A stretch of DNA of 64,000 bases from Benincasa hispida (Eukaryota; Streptophyta; Magnoliopsida; Cucurbitales; Cucurbitaceae), in the NCBI RefSeq assembly GCF_009727055.1, contig NC_052351.1, positions 59,237,508-59,301,507 of the forward strand. The letters run 5' to 3'. A model generated the notes under the pieces. It did no database searches. It saw only the letters and a list, made by a program, of their open reading frames with translations, and was not told the origin of the DNA. Within the stretch, counting starts at the first letter, position 1; each line of letters opens with the position of its first letter. Shown piece after piece: positions 23,561 through 35,505 of this stretch. Made by a program: the position numbers and the translations under genes.

Positions 23561-24599
23561 AGAAACTGCAACGAAACCTAAATCAATAAACACTTTGTGT
23601 GAGTAACAAAAGTTATGGCTATTTTTTTACAATAGTGATATTTTTTTTTCCAAATTGTTAAAATAATAGCAAAAACACTACATAAAACAATTTAATCCTT
23701 CAAGATATGAGAAATATATAGCTAATTTATTAAGAATATATGTATTAAATTATGAAAAACAATCCAAAGATTTGAATAAAATTGAATATATATAAAGTAA
23801 TGAAAAACAATTCAAAGATTTGAATAAATTTGAAATTTGATTAGATAAAAATAAAATTTAATAATATATGGATATTTAAAATATAAATTTGATTAAAAAA
23901 ATCTAAATATTTAATTAAGGTGAGATTAATTCGAAAAGTGGTTAAACAAAATCTAAATTAATAATAAAATATGCTTTAACTACAGGAGTAAAATCAGGAG
24001 AGTAGTTATTGTTGAGGAAAATCAGCAATTATCCTTATACATAACTCGACCTTGTTTATGATTTTACACTTACTATGTATTTGTAGTTTCATTAATAATA
24101 ACTACTACAAACCAAACAAGGGCAAATCAAGGATTTAGAAATTTGTGGTCATGCACATGTCACGTGAGTTGCCATAAATCTTATTACTCGGCAGTTTTAC
24201 GATTTTTTACAATGAGAGCTTAGATTTTACCAAACGTTCTAATTTCAAAAATGAAATATCAAAACTAAAAACTTTGGTATATGTGCAAAGCCTTCAAGAT
24301 AGGAAATATAGTTGCAAAATCCTATTATATTGAATTGCCATCCATTACAAATTTCCTTATATTTATGAGAGTTTGTACCCACCTAAAATCCTTGATCCGC
24401 CACTGATTTGAATTTTCAGATTTTATTTTCCTAAACCTTTCACATATTCAACGTTTCATAAAAATAATCAAAACTATCATATAATTTATTTTTTTTTATC
24501 TAATAGGACACTAAACTTTTAATTATATATCTAATAAATTTGTAAATTTTTATACAGAAAAATTACTTTAAATGAAAAATTTGCTGAAAATATTTACAA
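23561..24599. other. AT-rich intergenic DNA
   Basis: No gene is visible. Two phrases near 23755-23835 (GAAAAACAATCCAAAGATTTGAATAAA-like) form a local duplication with a period of about 60 bp. CATGCACATGTCACGTGAG near 24150 contains a CACGTG box, but nothing downstream supports a promoter. Confidence 0.45.
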
Positions 24600-24730
24600 A
24601 TAATAGTAAAATATCACCGTCAATCTGCGATAGACCACAATAAACTATTATTTGTGTCTATCGTGACATAGATAGACACAGATAGTAATCTATCGCTGAT
24701 AGACAATAAAATTTTACTATAGATATTTTG
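24600..24730. repeat. CTATC/GATAG short repeat cluster
   Basis: The stretch alternates CTATCG, GATAGAC and CTATCGCTGATAGAC words, which pair into small hairpins. A second cluster is at 47495-47590. I associate such GTCTATCACTGATAGAC strings with cucurbit intergenic and intronic DNA, which is part of the reason for the host guess. Confidence 0.6.
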
Positions 24731-24827
24731 ATTCATTTTTCTATATTTAAAAACAACATTTTATAAAAGTCGAAATTATTAGACACTTAATAGATATAAA
24801 CATAAAAAATCAGGACTACTAGAAAAA

Positions 24828-25135
24828 GGGAAACCACTCCATTTAAAAGCATAATAACAATTAAAATAATACAACTTGAATGGAACCACATTTTGTTCAC
24901 ATAAATGCTAGTGAGGTTCTATCATTGTTCTTACACATTTCCTTCCTACCAAGTATCACATATTGAATCATAAATGTTACAATTTTAGGTTTTATCATGT
25001 TCTCTTAAAATCATGAGTTGACTACACTACATGTATATACTAAAAGTAGAATTATGTCTATCATTCATTTTGATGTGATAATTACAAATTTAGTATAATT
25101 TAAATAAAATGTTATAAATATAATAAATAATTGAT
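24828..25135. repeat. Dispersed duplicate, copy 1
   Basis: This stretch aligns with 46568-46900 in the same orientation. Shared blocks include CATTTCCTTCCTACCAAG, TTGAATCATAAATGTTACAA and ACAAATTTAGTATAATTTAA. Copy 1 lacks about 45-50 bp present in copy 2. No frame is conserved, so this is non-coding or an old untranslated region. The family is unknown to me. Confidence 0.75.
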
Positions 25136-25251
25136 TTCCAATTAAGGTGCTCTGTCCTAGTCATGTATATCTAGGGATCTTAAAGAGAACAAATGTCTGC
25201 AAGGTGCATTCCTTGAGATCTAGAAGAGCAAATAACTATAATATTTTATTG

Positions 25252-25640
25252 TTGGAATAAATGATAGTGACAATTCGTGTTCAATTGTATCATTTCATAA
25301 ATGAACATATTTTTTCGTAATTAACCAATTTAAGACATGACTATTCAAATGGCCACGAATAGTCTAAAAATATGCCTCTTCTTCAAATTGCAAAAAAGAA
25401 TTTTTAACCATTACTTTTCTCCCATAAAAGCTTTTCTTCCTTTTTGTAAACTGGTTAAAGTTTGGTTTATTTCCACAAAAGATAGTTCATTGGATCTTGT
25501 AGACGAGGTACTGCTTTCATAAGAAAGTTAATCTGTTATATTTTGGGAGACAATTACTCAAGGAACTCAAGCACTAGAATGAGTAAAATTGTTTTAAGAT
25601 TGTTATATGAATAATTTCACCAAAATATGAGAAAATACAT
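25252..25640. repeat. LTR-like fragment, copy 1, with rearranged end
   Basis: From TGTTGGAATAAATGATAGTG the sequence aligns with 39395-39750: ACATGACTATTC, GGCCACGAATAGT and GGGAGACAATTACTCAAG. At about 25612-25655 the similarity continues in inverted orientation: ATAATTTCACCAAAATATGAG here is the reverse complement of sequence near 39810-39835. In the second copy a GGGGGA purine tract stands just before TGTTGGAATAAG, the arrangement of a polypurine tract and a 3' LTR start. Confidence 0.6.
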
Positions 25641-27696
25641 ACCTTACAAATGTAAGAGAATCTAAGCCAAACGATTGTATGCATGTCAAACAAAATAAAA
25701 GAATTAGTCATGCATGCTGAAAAATATATATATCATAACATAATCAATTCACTTTTTTCCTTTCTATTTTAAGTTAAACCAAAAGAAGAAGGGGAAAAAT
25801 TCACAATGAACCAATTTCCAGTGGACCAATCTCACTTCCAATAGAAAAAACAGTAGTTCAACTACGCTAGATAATTATTTCATTTTTTTAAAAAAAAAAA
25901 AAACTAAATCTATGGATATTAGTTGTGCCTCTAAATTTCTTTTCTTATTTGATTTTTTATCAATAATTTTAAAAATAAAACCAAATTTTGAGAACTAAAA
26001 AAAAGTAGTTTTCAAAAAATTGCTTTTGTTTTTAGAATTGAGCTAAGAATTCGACCATTGTACTCAAACAAAATGCAAATTATTGTAAGAAATATAAATA
26101 AAATAAGTTTAATTAAAACAAAAACAAAAAAATATTACCAAACGAGACCTCAATTTTACAAAATAAAATATCCTGAAGTCACGTAATATTGACCTCATTT
26201 TCAAATTGTCAACATTAACAAAATAAAAACCATTTTCTGTTCTCCAGCGATCCAGGGGGAGAAGTATGGAAAAAAAAAAAACAAAAAAAACAAAAACAAA
26301 AACAAAAACAAAAAACAAAACCTAACATATTAATACACTCGTGAGGATTATGTTTTACGTATATTTATATACATTGATACCTTGAACTTGCCATTGAAGA
26401 TGTTCTGTTTTATATCCTTAGCCTTTGTTGGTTCTCTTCTACACACAATTGTGTACAATAAGATAATCTATATATATTTATTTTATTCATACATACATAC
26501 ATATACATACATACATATATTCACATATATATATATATATATATTTTATTCTTTTTTATCGAGAGTTTATGTATGTTCCATTGACATGAGTGTAGCGTTT
26601 GGCATATATGTTGTGGATTATTATTTAATGTTCTGCACTAATTTTGTTTTTTTTGGTTGTTATATATAACAACGGTGATTGGTGATTTAAGCCATGAGTA
26701 TTGCTCTATTTGTTATTATTGGCTTATTATGGTATGCTTTTACTATTAGGCAGAATGGGTATAAAGCATAATGTTCTCATATCGTTTCACGTTTCAAGCA
26801 TAATGAGTAATGTCTCAAGTTTATGTGTTGCCTTATCGATTTTATTTTGAGAGAACTTATTTGGTAAAGTTATTTAGTTTGTTTCACAAATATTTGGTGA
26901 TTGATTTCACATAAATGTCATTAACAATACCAAGAAGTTGTACCACATCTTGATGTTGGAAATCATAGAGAAGTATGAGAAATTTAACTGAAATATTTTC
27001 AAATGATGGCAAGAAAAAATTTCAGTCTCCCTTGCAATTTGGAATGTGATTTAAAAAAAAAAAAAAAAGAAATGCTATTGTAATGTTGAAAGAGAAGCCA
27101 ACAAAGAAAAGTTGTTTGCACATGAGGCACAGAAACATATACAAAATATTTGTGCAAGAGCCACACTTTAAGTGGACTAGATAACACATTATGTAATGTG
27201 TACAGTGATGTATTTGACAAAAAGCTATGAGAATCATTAGAGAAAAATAATATGTATAAGAGAGAAGATGTCATATCAACGAAATTTATAGTTAGAAATT
27301 TTCTTATCTATAAAATGATTGATTCTAAAATCGGGATAATATACATTTCGTGAAGATGTCTCCTCATGGTTGAAGGTTAATTATATTTTATATAGAATTC
27401 CATATATGAAAACATAGGAAATTCCTTGTGAATTATGAAAAGGTTGAAACCTTCTTAAAATTTTATATTATTGTGGGGTATTTAAGAAAAATAGTTAATC
27501 CAATATGATAATCCAAGTTTTACAATATTTGATTACAATTTAGAAAGAGATTGGAATATATTTGAGTTGTATATAAAACTTTTGTATATCTCTTTAGTGA
27601 ATAATTATAAGTCTCGACATATATGACAAAGACTTAATAAAATTAGACAACTACTTCCTAGTGGAATATCACAATGGACTTTGTAAGGTCAGAAAA
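25641..27696. other. Intergenic DNA with microsatellites
   Basis: No gene is supported. There is an A/C-rich (CAAAAA)n stretch at 26260-26325 and a (CATA)/(TA)n stretch at 26485-26545. T/A homopolymers occur at 25885-25905 and 27050-27070. The longer frames across these tracts are low-complexity and show no family features. Confidence 0.5.
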
Positions 27697-29671
27697 TACT
27701 ATTATCAATAAAGATGTTATTGACATCTATTCAATAAAATTGTTAATTGAATATGTGAATGACACTTGTAAAGTCTAAATCCAATAAACTAAAAATCAAT
27801 GGCTATTATATGAATATATAAACTTTATGTGGAGACATAAGAGTAGATCAAGTTCAGTAAATAATCAAAATGGTCTATAGTATACGAATAAGGTTGGGTA
27901 CCTTATTCTGGTAACACTATTGAATGTAGTTGATTCTATAGTTGTTACAATTTGTTGTAAAGTGCTACAAACGAAGTGATCTTAATTCGTTCATGCATTG
28001 ACATGAGGAGTGGGGGTGTCCTATGCAATGAGTTTGCATAAGATCGGACCAACAAATAAATCACTCTTACTTTATAACGCTGTTTACTATTTAAGATTGA
28101 CTATTTCAAAGTGATGACCTAAGTAATTTGACCTTAATCCTGAGTTAACTATGAACTCCTGTTTATTCGGGATATCCTTAAATTTGCATGGGTGAGGGTT
28201 GATTAAACAACGCCGGCTCAATAAGCCTCCCCTTTTAAGGGTAAGACCAGGTAGATAGCTGGGGATATAGGGTGCAAGACAGAATTCACTCCTACCCGCT
28301 TTTAGTGATAGTAGAGAGGTTGATCACTTAAGTGCTGACTCCGGGTCTTGAACAAGGGGCCCCACCTCTCATTGGCCCGAGAGGGACTCGGTTTAGTGAT
28401 TGGATCACAAACTAATTGTTCATTAGAGGATCAGTGGGACTTAAGAAGCAAGATGTAATCTCGAGGATAAAACAACTTTTGACCCATGCATTATTATAGA
28501 CAACCTGTAAAAGATTAACTTTCTAATCATGGTTATATCGAGTGGACATAATATATCTACAATAAGGGGAGTGCAACTACTTTGCTTTAATGGAGTGACC
28601 CGGTAGGTAACAAATGGTGGTTAATTAGGTTAAAAAGTTTAACTAGTTAATCGCGGAATGTTGGAGCCCATGATCTCAAGGTCCATGAGGTCCCCAACTA
28701 ACTCATATTGGACTAAACCTTAGAACAGTGTGACGAATGAATTTGAAGTGTTCAAATTTGGTTTTTGGAGCAAAGCGGTAAATATATACGATATATTTAA
28801 CCTAATGTTTAATTGTGAATTAAACATAAAGAGAGAGAAATAGGAGATATTTAAATAAGATTTAAATATGAAGATTATGAATAGGGATTCATATTCATTA
28901 GGATTATTGTTAGATTTAATATTAAGTAAAATTAATTAAATTGTTTAATTAATTATTTAGTATTAATTTAATTTTAAAATTGATTATTAGAATTAATTTT
29001 GAAATTAAATGGATTTGGTCAAAATTGCATTAAAAGTCAAATTGTTGACTAGGTTAAATATACAACAAAAATCAAATTGTTGACTTTTGACTTTGAAAGT
29101 CAAACTTTGACCATTTGACAATGTTAGTAGAAAGATCCAACAAATTGTGAGTGAAAAATGCCAACTTTTACATTGCTAAATATTGTCTTCATTTGAAGAC
29201 ACTTGTCCCACTAAATCCCACTTTGAGTTAGTGGATTTTTTAATGTCAAATTCTGATCAAACTCAAAGTTGCATGTTTTTGCATGTAATGGTCTTTAAAA
29301 GAAAGAGTTTGTGATTGTTTAGTACTCTTTACCTATAGTGGAAATTGATGAGATTATCATTGATGAGATTATGTGATAATCTCATAACAATTTTCTCTCA
29401 AAGACTTAACATTTTCCTCTCCAAATTAGTCACTTACCGGATTCCACCATCCCATTCTAAGATCAGAGAATAGTCGAGAAGACTCTCGTGGTGGTCTACG
29501 AATCGTTCGTGAGGAGATTGGAGCTAATTTGGAGACTATTCAAAGTCTACAAAGGTTGTATATCTACTTCCCCTTTTACTTTATTTAATTGCATGTTTAT
29601 CCTTTGTAATTAACCTAATTAGAGTACTTTAGATCCGTTTTTCTTTCACTGCGCATATGTTCATTCCATCA
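27697..29671 (+). repeat. 5' LTR of R2, start truncated
   Basis: From TATTATCAATAAAGATG the sequence matches the 3' LTR from about 37110. Left of 27697 it does not, so the first ~60 bp of the LTR were lost or replaced. It ends with CCATCA at 29671, directly before the primer site. Internally, GACTTTGAAAGTC palindromes recur near 29030-29110. Confidence 0.85.
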
Positions 29672-29673
29672 AT

Positions 29674-29685
29674 TGGTATCAAAGC
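29674..29685 (+). promoter_or_regulatory. Primer binding site of R2
   Basis: TGGTATCAAAGC is one base different from the R1 site (G to A) and matches initiator tRNA-Met complementarity otherwise. It lies two bases after the LTR end. Confidence 0.85.
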
Positions 29686-31803
29686 ATGTATAAAGTACTT
29701 CATTTTTGTTAACTTTTACATATGGTGGGTATTGATTCATGTGATGAATTGCTGTGTGTTCTAAAATGGATAATTTTGGTTTTGGCATCATTTTTCTCTC
29801 TTCGGTTGTAATAATTATTGTAATTTTCCTATGTTTTATGGACTTTCATGTGTCAGGAAGAATTTGTAAATTTTCTAGAATCACCAGAGTCATTTTTAGG
29901 CTATAATTGCTCAGTTTCGAAAAGTGGACAGCTTCAAATTTGGAGTAGAAATTCTCTGAGACTGTAATACCTCCCAGACCCGGTTTCGACCTGTTGACCC
30001 GAAGCGGAATGGCGCCTGACCCGCGAGGTGGATGCGTGACGCGTGAGACGCTCCAGACTCGGTGACCCGCTCCGCCCGACTCGATTGACGCCCCAAGTCC
30101 GCGCCCACCCAGCTCAGCCGATCCGCCATCCACTCCAGTTGAAGCCCAGCGCGCACCAGCCCATTCCATTTGACCCGCGCCCAGCTTTGCCCACACCCGT
30201 TTGGAGCTCCAGCTGACCCGCGTTTGTCCCGCGCGCCCGATTTGGTGGCTCAGCCGGTCCAAATGGTCTGGGCTGGTCTGGTTCAACTGGTTTGACCATT
30301 TTTGACCGGTTTTGGGCGGTTTTTTTTGCTGTTTTTTGGGTTTTTAAAGCCAGTTCGAGGCTGCTTTCTGTTTATTATTGTAATAAGTTAACTTAGGATG
30401 TCAAAACCAGTCCATTTTAGTATGTTTATTTAATAATGCATTGTAAATGTATTAATTAAATAATTTATCTATTGTGTGCATATTATATGTCATGTAGATT
30501 TAAAACCCCGCTATAGGATAAGCATGTAGTATGCATTGCAAGTATATTATAAGTATTATAATATATAGTATGTATGTGTAGGATTCCATGTTTTTGTTAT
30601 ATAAGTTGTTATGTTAAATGCATGGAATGAATGTTTATATAATTGTTATATAAAAGAATGTTATGGATGCAAAATATGTCTATTATTTTATTAGTTGTTA
30701 TAAAATTGGATTACACATTAAAATCTATAACAAATATATGTTGCATGCTCACGTAGGTAAACCACCTATTTTAATAGTTAAAATAGGTCAACATCTTGTA
30801 AAATACGGTTACAAACTCAATCGGTATATAATCCTGTTTAAGGCTGGGGTACTTAAGTTGACGGTCTACGGCACACCTCCTCCCTGGGGATTATGGCCGA
30901 ATAATTGAGTGTTGTTAACCGATTTTATGAGCACACGTGAACGGTGTGAGGTGTTAAAATTATTTTTTCACCTAGACATCGTAGGTTATATCCAATTATA
31001 AATGTTATACTTGGATAAACCACATAGACTTAGGTTGTTTAATTAGTCGGAACATTCCTAAGTAAAGATTTACCAAAAAACAAATAAAACACTTCATTGG
31101 GAGATTAATAACATATATGATATGTTGTTCTTAGCTCTCACGTCCCTAAGAGTTCACATCGTGAGATCCGTGCAATGCTTCGTGTCACCCTGAAAGTGAC
31201 CTCCATTCGAAAAGTGTTTGCATGGGTCAATAGCAAGGTGAATAAGGGAAGTAGTTCAGAGTAAGTGGGTGAAGGATGTGTGTTAACGTGTCATGCGGTC
31301 TCTTCCATTAGTTTAGACCGTGAGATCCCTATGTTTTATCTGCTTGTCATCTTTAAGTCAGCATTAGCTAGCCGCTAACCACGACTATCCCCTAGGAGGG
31401 TTGTAACATAGGATTCAGAACAACTCAAACTCCAGAAATGGATAGGATTTCTTAGGTCTTTTTCCAACTTTGACTCTCAATTCGGTAGAATCGTTTGGGA
31501 CACTAATTTTTGAGATCTGAAAATGGAGGGTTACATTTACAGAATTACTAAGTGTTAGTAAGTTCTTGACCGAAAATGGTAGCTAAATGACTATTGGAAT
31601 ATGAGTTATTCTGGAGATAGTATTTAGTTAAGAATGTCTTGCTTTAGTGGAGGAGTATTTGACTGCCCCACGGTAGCACTTATTCTGAGTCACTATAGTA
31701 TTGTTGCAAATAAAATAATGAAATTTGGGTACATTATTACTTTGCTAAAATTTGATTGGGTTTAGAAGCAATTTGCTAATTAGAATTTGAATATAATTTC
31801 AAC
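29686..31803 (+). other. R2 untranslated leader with GC-rich island
   Basis: The leader is non-coding. At about 29945-30330 base composition changes sharply to GC- and CpG-rich, with repeated GACCCG and CCCGCG words. Downstream blocks (30830-31700) align with the R1 leader, including GGCTGGGGTACTTAAG. In R1 the comparable upstream position holds a CGATCG array instead. The minus-strand frames across the island come from composition; they show no known domain. Confidence 0.7.
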
Positions 31804-32566
31804 ATGTTGAATTCTTCAAATTTACTCGCTTCTGACACTTTTAACAGTAAATCAACATGGAAATCGAATATACTAGTAGTTGATGATTTAGACTATGTTT
31901 TAACAGAAGAATATCCTTTATCTCTCAATTCTTCTACTGACCAGAAGGCACAAATAAGTAAATATGATTTACTTGTCATTGAGACATGCTTGATGGAAAA
32001 TGATAAGTTAACCTGGATAATGGATTCAGAGCAACTAATCATATTTGTACTTTTGCTCAGGAAACTAGTTCCTGGAGACAATTTACAGAAGACGAAGCAA
32101 CCTTTAAAGTAGGGACCGGAAAGGTTGTTTCGGCTAAAGTAGTGGGAGATCTAAAGATATTTATTGAAAATAGACACATTTTACTTGAAAATGCTTATTA
32201 TATTCCTTCTATGAAAAGGAATTTAATTTCTATCTCATGTTCGCTAGAATAAAATTACAAAGTTTCTTTTGAATATAATGAAATGTTCACTATCTCAAAA
32301 GGTAATATAGTATGTTTTGCAAATCTAGAGAATAATTTATGCGTGTTAAAACCGATTGAGGTAAAAGTCGTTTTGAATATAGAGATGTTTAAAACAGCTG
32401 AAACTCATCATAAGAAAAGAAACATTTCTCCAAATGCCTGTCTTTGGTACCTAAGACTAGGTCACATTAATCTCAATAGGATTGGAAGATTGGTTAAGTA
32501 TGGACTTCTAAACCAGTTAGAAGATAGCTCTTTACCACCATGTGAATCTTGTCTCAAGGGTAAGAT
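31804..32566 (+). pseudogene. R2 gag start fused by deletion to protease/integrase start
   Basis: The gag opening (MLNSSNLLASDTFN, then WKSNILVVDDL) runs only about 55 residues before it joins the protease region DLLVIETCLMENDKLTWIMDS. Compared with R1, most of the capsid and the whole zinc knuckle are missing. At the protease site the DSGATNH motif is broken by a one-base loss near 32028, visible as DSEQLI followed by ATNHIC in the next frame. The integrase zinc region follows: WYLRLGHINLNR and CESCLKGK, with both cysteines kept here. The frame ends at the solo LTR. Confidence 0.85.
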
Positions 32567-34528
32567 TGAAGGAACTCTAAATCTAGAGAACCTGCGAGCG
32601 GAAGCGGATCGTTCCAAACTCCATTGTCTCCAGTATGAAAGAACTCAAACATTTACAATCATACAGAAGAGATTATGCATTAAAGAATAAATTACAACAT
32701 GTTTCTTAACAAAATACAAGGAATTGAGAAGACAATACCTTTGAAGAACTCTTTCTTCACGTATGTTCCTCGATTAGTCATGCAATGAACAACATGAACG
32801 CAACGAGCAACTGGAACTTCCTCGATCATTAGCGAGTAAAACTCGATCCCCGACCCTTAACAGAACTCGACACCATCACAAGATTACTTTGGTATTCTCA
32901 GAGTGAGAATTCAGGATGTGTGGGCTCTGTATGATTTCGGATAGAGGAATAAATCGAGTATGCAATTGAGTAAGCGATGAACAATCGTATAGAGGAAGAA
33001 GTCTATCGTATAGACTTGATACTCAATCGTTTAGGCTCTGTATAATTATCGTGTAGTGAAATTCCTTTTACTCGATAGTGTTTCTGTGACATTTCAAATG
33101 AATGATTTGAAAAACTATTTTTTCTTTTATCTTACAGTTACCATAAAACCATGTATAACCACCCACTCAAGTCGGTTATTGAGAAAAAGCAATATTAATT
33201 ATCATATAGTTAATAAATCATAAATAAATACAATAACTAACTTATCATATTATATTTATAACCTATAATTTTAATATTGCATCATATGCAACATATAAAC
33301 TATAGTTCTTTTCCTATTTTATGGCATTTAATATAAATCATATTTATATTAATTCCTCCAATCTAATAATGTATCAAATACATATATCAATTATATATGA
33401 TATAATTGAATCAATTTAATTATATCATATATAATCAAATTTCCTCTTGTTAATTTTAACATTTCAAACTAACCCAAAATCTGATTCTCAACTTGAATCC
33501 ATTGAGCTACTAAGGGGACCTTATGGACCTATAGCTTGAAGCTCCAATGGTACGTGAATAACTGACTAAACTCTTTAATCACGATATACACCATCCGTTA
33601 ACTATCAGGCACTCCACTAAAGACCGACAGTTGCACTATTCGCACTACAGATATATTTCTATGTCCATTGGATATAACCAATCAACAGTGTGATGACCCT
33701 TCACAAATCGCTCGTAAGTACAGCTGGGCCAATTTACCATTTTTCCCCAGTAGTTACATCTAACTTCTTAAGTACCACTGATTCCTCTAATGAACAATAA
33801 GTCATAGTCCCACTATGACTGAGTCTTCTTTTCCCAAGAGAGGGTGGGGCTACTATGTTCAAGACCCGAAATCAGTCCTTAAGGGAGTAATTTATCTACT
33901 TACCCTTGCATCAGGGAATGAGTGAATTTCGTCTTGTGAAGTTGAGTTCCAGCTCCCAAATTAAGCGAATCCCCAAAATGGTAGGCTTGTTGAGTTGGCA
34001 ATCTGGCCACTCTCACCCATATAAATCAAAGAACCACCTTCATGAGCAAGATTTTCCAACCACTCAGAATTCAGGTCATGTCACCTATGGTCATCCTAGT
34101 GAAATGTAAGTCTCTATTATCAACGGTGCTATATAAAGAAACTAATCATTTCATGATCCGGTCTTATACAAACTCCTTGTATAGGATACCTCTGCTCGCA
34201 TGTCTCCACATGAATGATCAGGATTAGATCATTTGGAGCACTTTACAACACTTGTAACACCTACAAAGCAGGCCGTATCCGTAATGTCACTAGGATAAGG
34301 TACCCAACCTTATCCATCTACTACAAATCATTTAGGTTATTACTTAAACAATATCCATCTGTATATTTCTACATACTTGTTTAAATTTACATAAAATAAC
34401 CTCGGATCTTAGTTTATTGGTTTGAGTAAATGCTTATAAAATAACACTTATTTTATTAATAACAATATGTTTATACAAAGTTTACAAAATACGAGATTAT
34501 AAGGAGATTTAGGACACCATTCCCAACA
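32567..34528 (-). repeat. Antisense solo LTR of the R1 family inside R2
   Basis: The 1962 bp block begins TGAAGGAACTC and ends CCCAACA on the plus strand, so on its own strand it runs TGTTGGG...GAGTTCCTTCA. It is flanked by exact 5 bp duplications AAGAT (32562-32566 and 34529-34533), and removing it restores the integrase reading from CLKGK to MTKRSFTGK. It matches the R1 5' LTR and the solo LTR at 61195-63281. A reduced CGAT-motif array is at about 32940-33080. A solo LTR arises by recombination between the two LTRs of a full element. Confidence 0.95.
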
Positions 34529-35505
34529 AAGATGACCAAAAGATCTTTTACTGGAAAAGATCTTAAAGCCAAAGAACCTTTAGAGCTAGTATATTCAGAC
34601 CTTTGTGATCTAAACAATATTAAAGTGAGAAGAGGTTATGAATATTTCATCAGCTTCATTGATGATTATTCAAGGTATGGCTACATTTACTTAATGCATC
34701 ATAAGTCCGATACACTAGAAAAGTTCAAGGAATATAACGCAGAGATGGAGAACCAATTAGATAAACAGATTAAAACACTTTGATCAGATCGAGGTGGTGG
34801 GTACATGGACTTAAAATTCTAGGACCATTTGATAAAACACAGAATTCAGTCACAACTCACAGCACCTGGCACACCTCAAAAAATGGTGTTGCAGAAAAGA
34901 GAAGTAGAACTTTATTGAACATGGTTCGTTCTATGATGAGTTATACCCAGTTGCCAAGTTCTTTTTGGGGTCACACAGTAAGAACTACAGTGTGTATATT
35001 GAACATGGTTCCCTCGAAAAGTATTTTAGAAACACCTTACGAGTTGTGGAGAGGACGTAAAAGTACTTTACATCACTTCAGAATTTGGAGATGTTCAACA
35101 CATGTGTTGGTGTAAAATCCAAAGAAGTTGGAACGTCGTTCAAAGGTATGCCTATTTTTAGGCTATCCCAAAGAGACAAAAGGTGGTTATTTTTATGATC
35201 CTACAAATAGATCAACAAGAATTATTGGTCAAGCAAGTTCTTCAACAAGAGTTATTGATAGAACTGGTAATTCACATACTTCTCAAGAGTTGAGAATGCC
35301 TCGACATAGTGGGAGGGTTGTGCAACAGCCTGACTGGTACATGGGTTTAACTGAAACTCAGGTCGTCATACCTGGTGATGACTTAGAGGATCCAATGACT
35401 TTTAAACAAGCAATGGGTGATGTGGATAAAGACCAGTGGATAAAAGCCATGGACCTCGAAATGGAGTCAATGTGCTTCAATTCAGTCTGGGAACTTGTAG
35501 ATTAA
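34529..35505 (+). pseudogene. R2 integrase remnant, downstream part
   Basis: The frame resumes as MTKRSFTGKDLKAKEPLELVYSD. Integrase core landmarks are FIDDYSRYGY, LIRSDRGG-like sequence broken at 34783 by a TGA, and NGVAEKRSRT near 34885. PSSFWGHTVRT and SKVCLFLGYPKETKGGYFYDP follow. The C-terminal segment to LVD at 35503 enters the connection to reverse transcriptase. At least three frame or stop breaks are present. Confidence 0.9.

Noticed and set aside
24140..24180. Promoter with CACGTG box
   Set aside because: A single hexamer without TATA box, transcript or gene downstream is not evidence of a promoter.
26109..26669. Small membrane proteins rich in Phe, Val or Tyr
   Set aside because: They are translated from (CAAAAA)n and (TA)n microsatellites.
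29846..30299. Protein encoded on the minus strand in the GC-rich island
   Set aside because: Several overlapping frames are open because the sequence is GC-rich; the peptides are Gly/Arg/Ala repeats with no domain, inside a copia leader.
34042..34227. Short plus-strand frames within 32567-34528
   Set aside because: They lie inside a solo LTR that is antisense to R2 and are not conserved in the matching LTRs.
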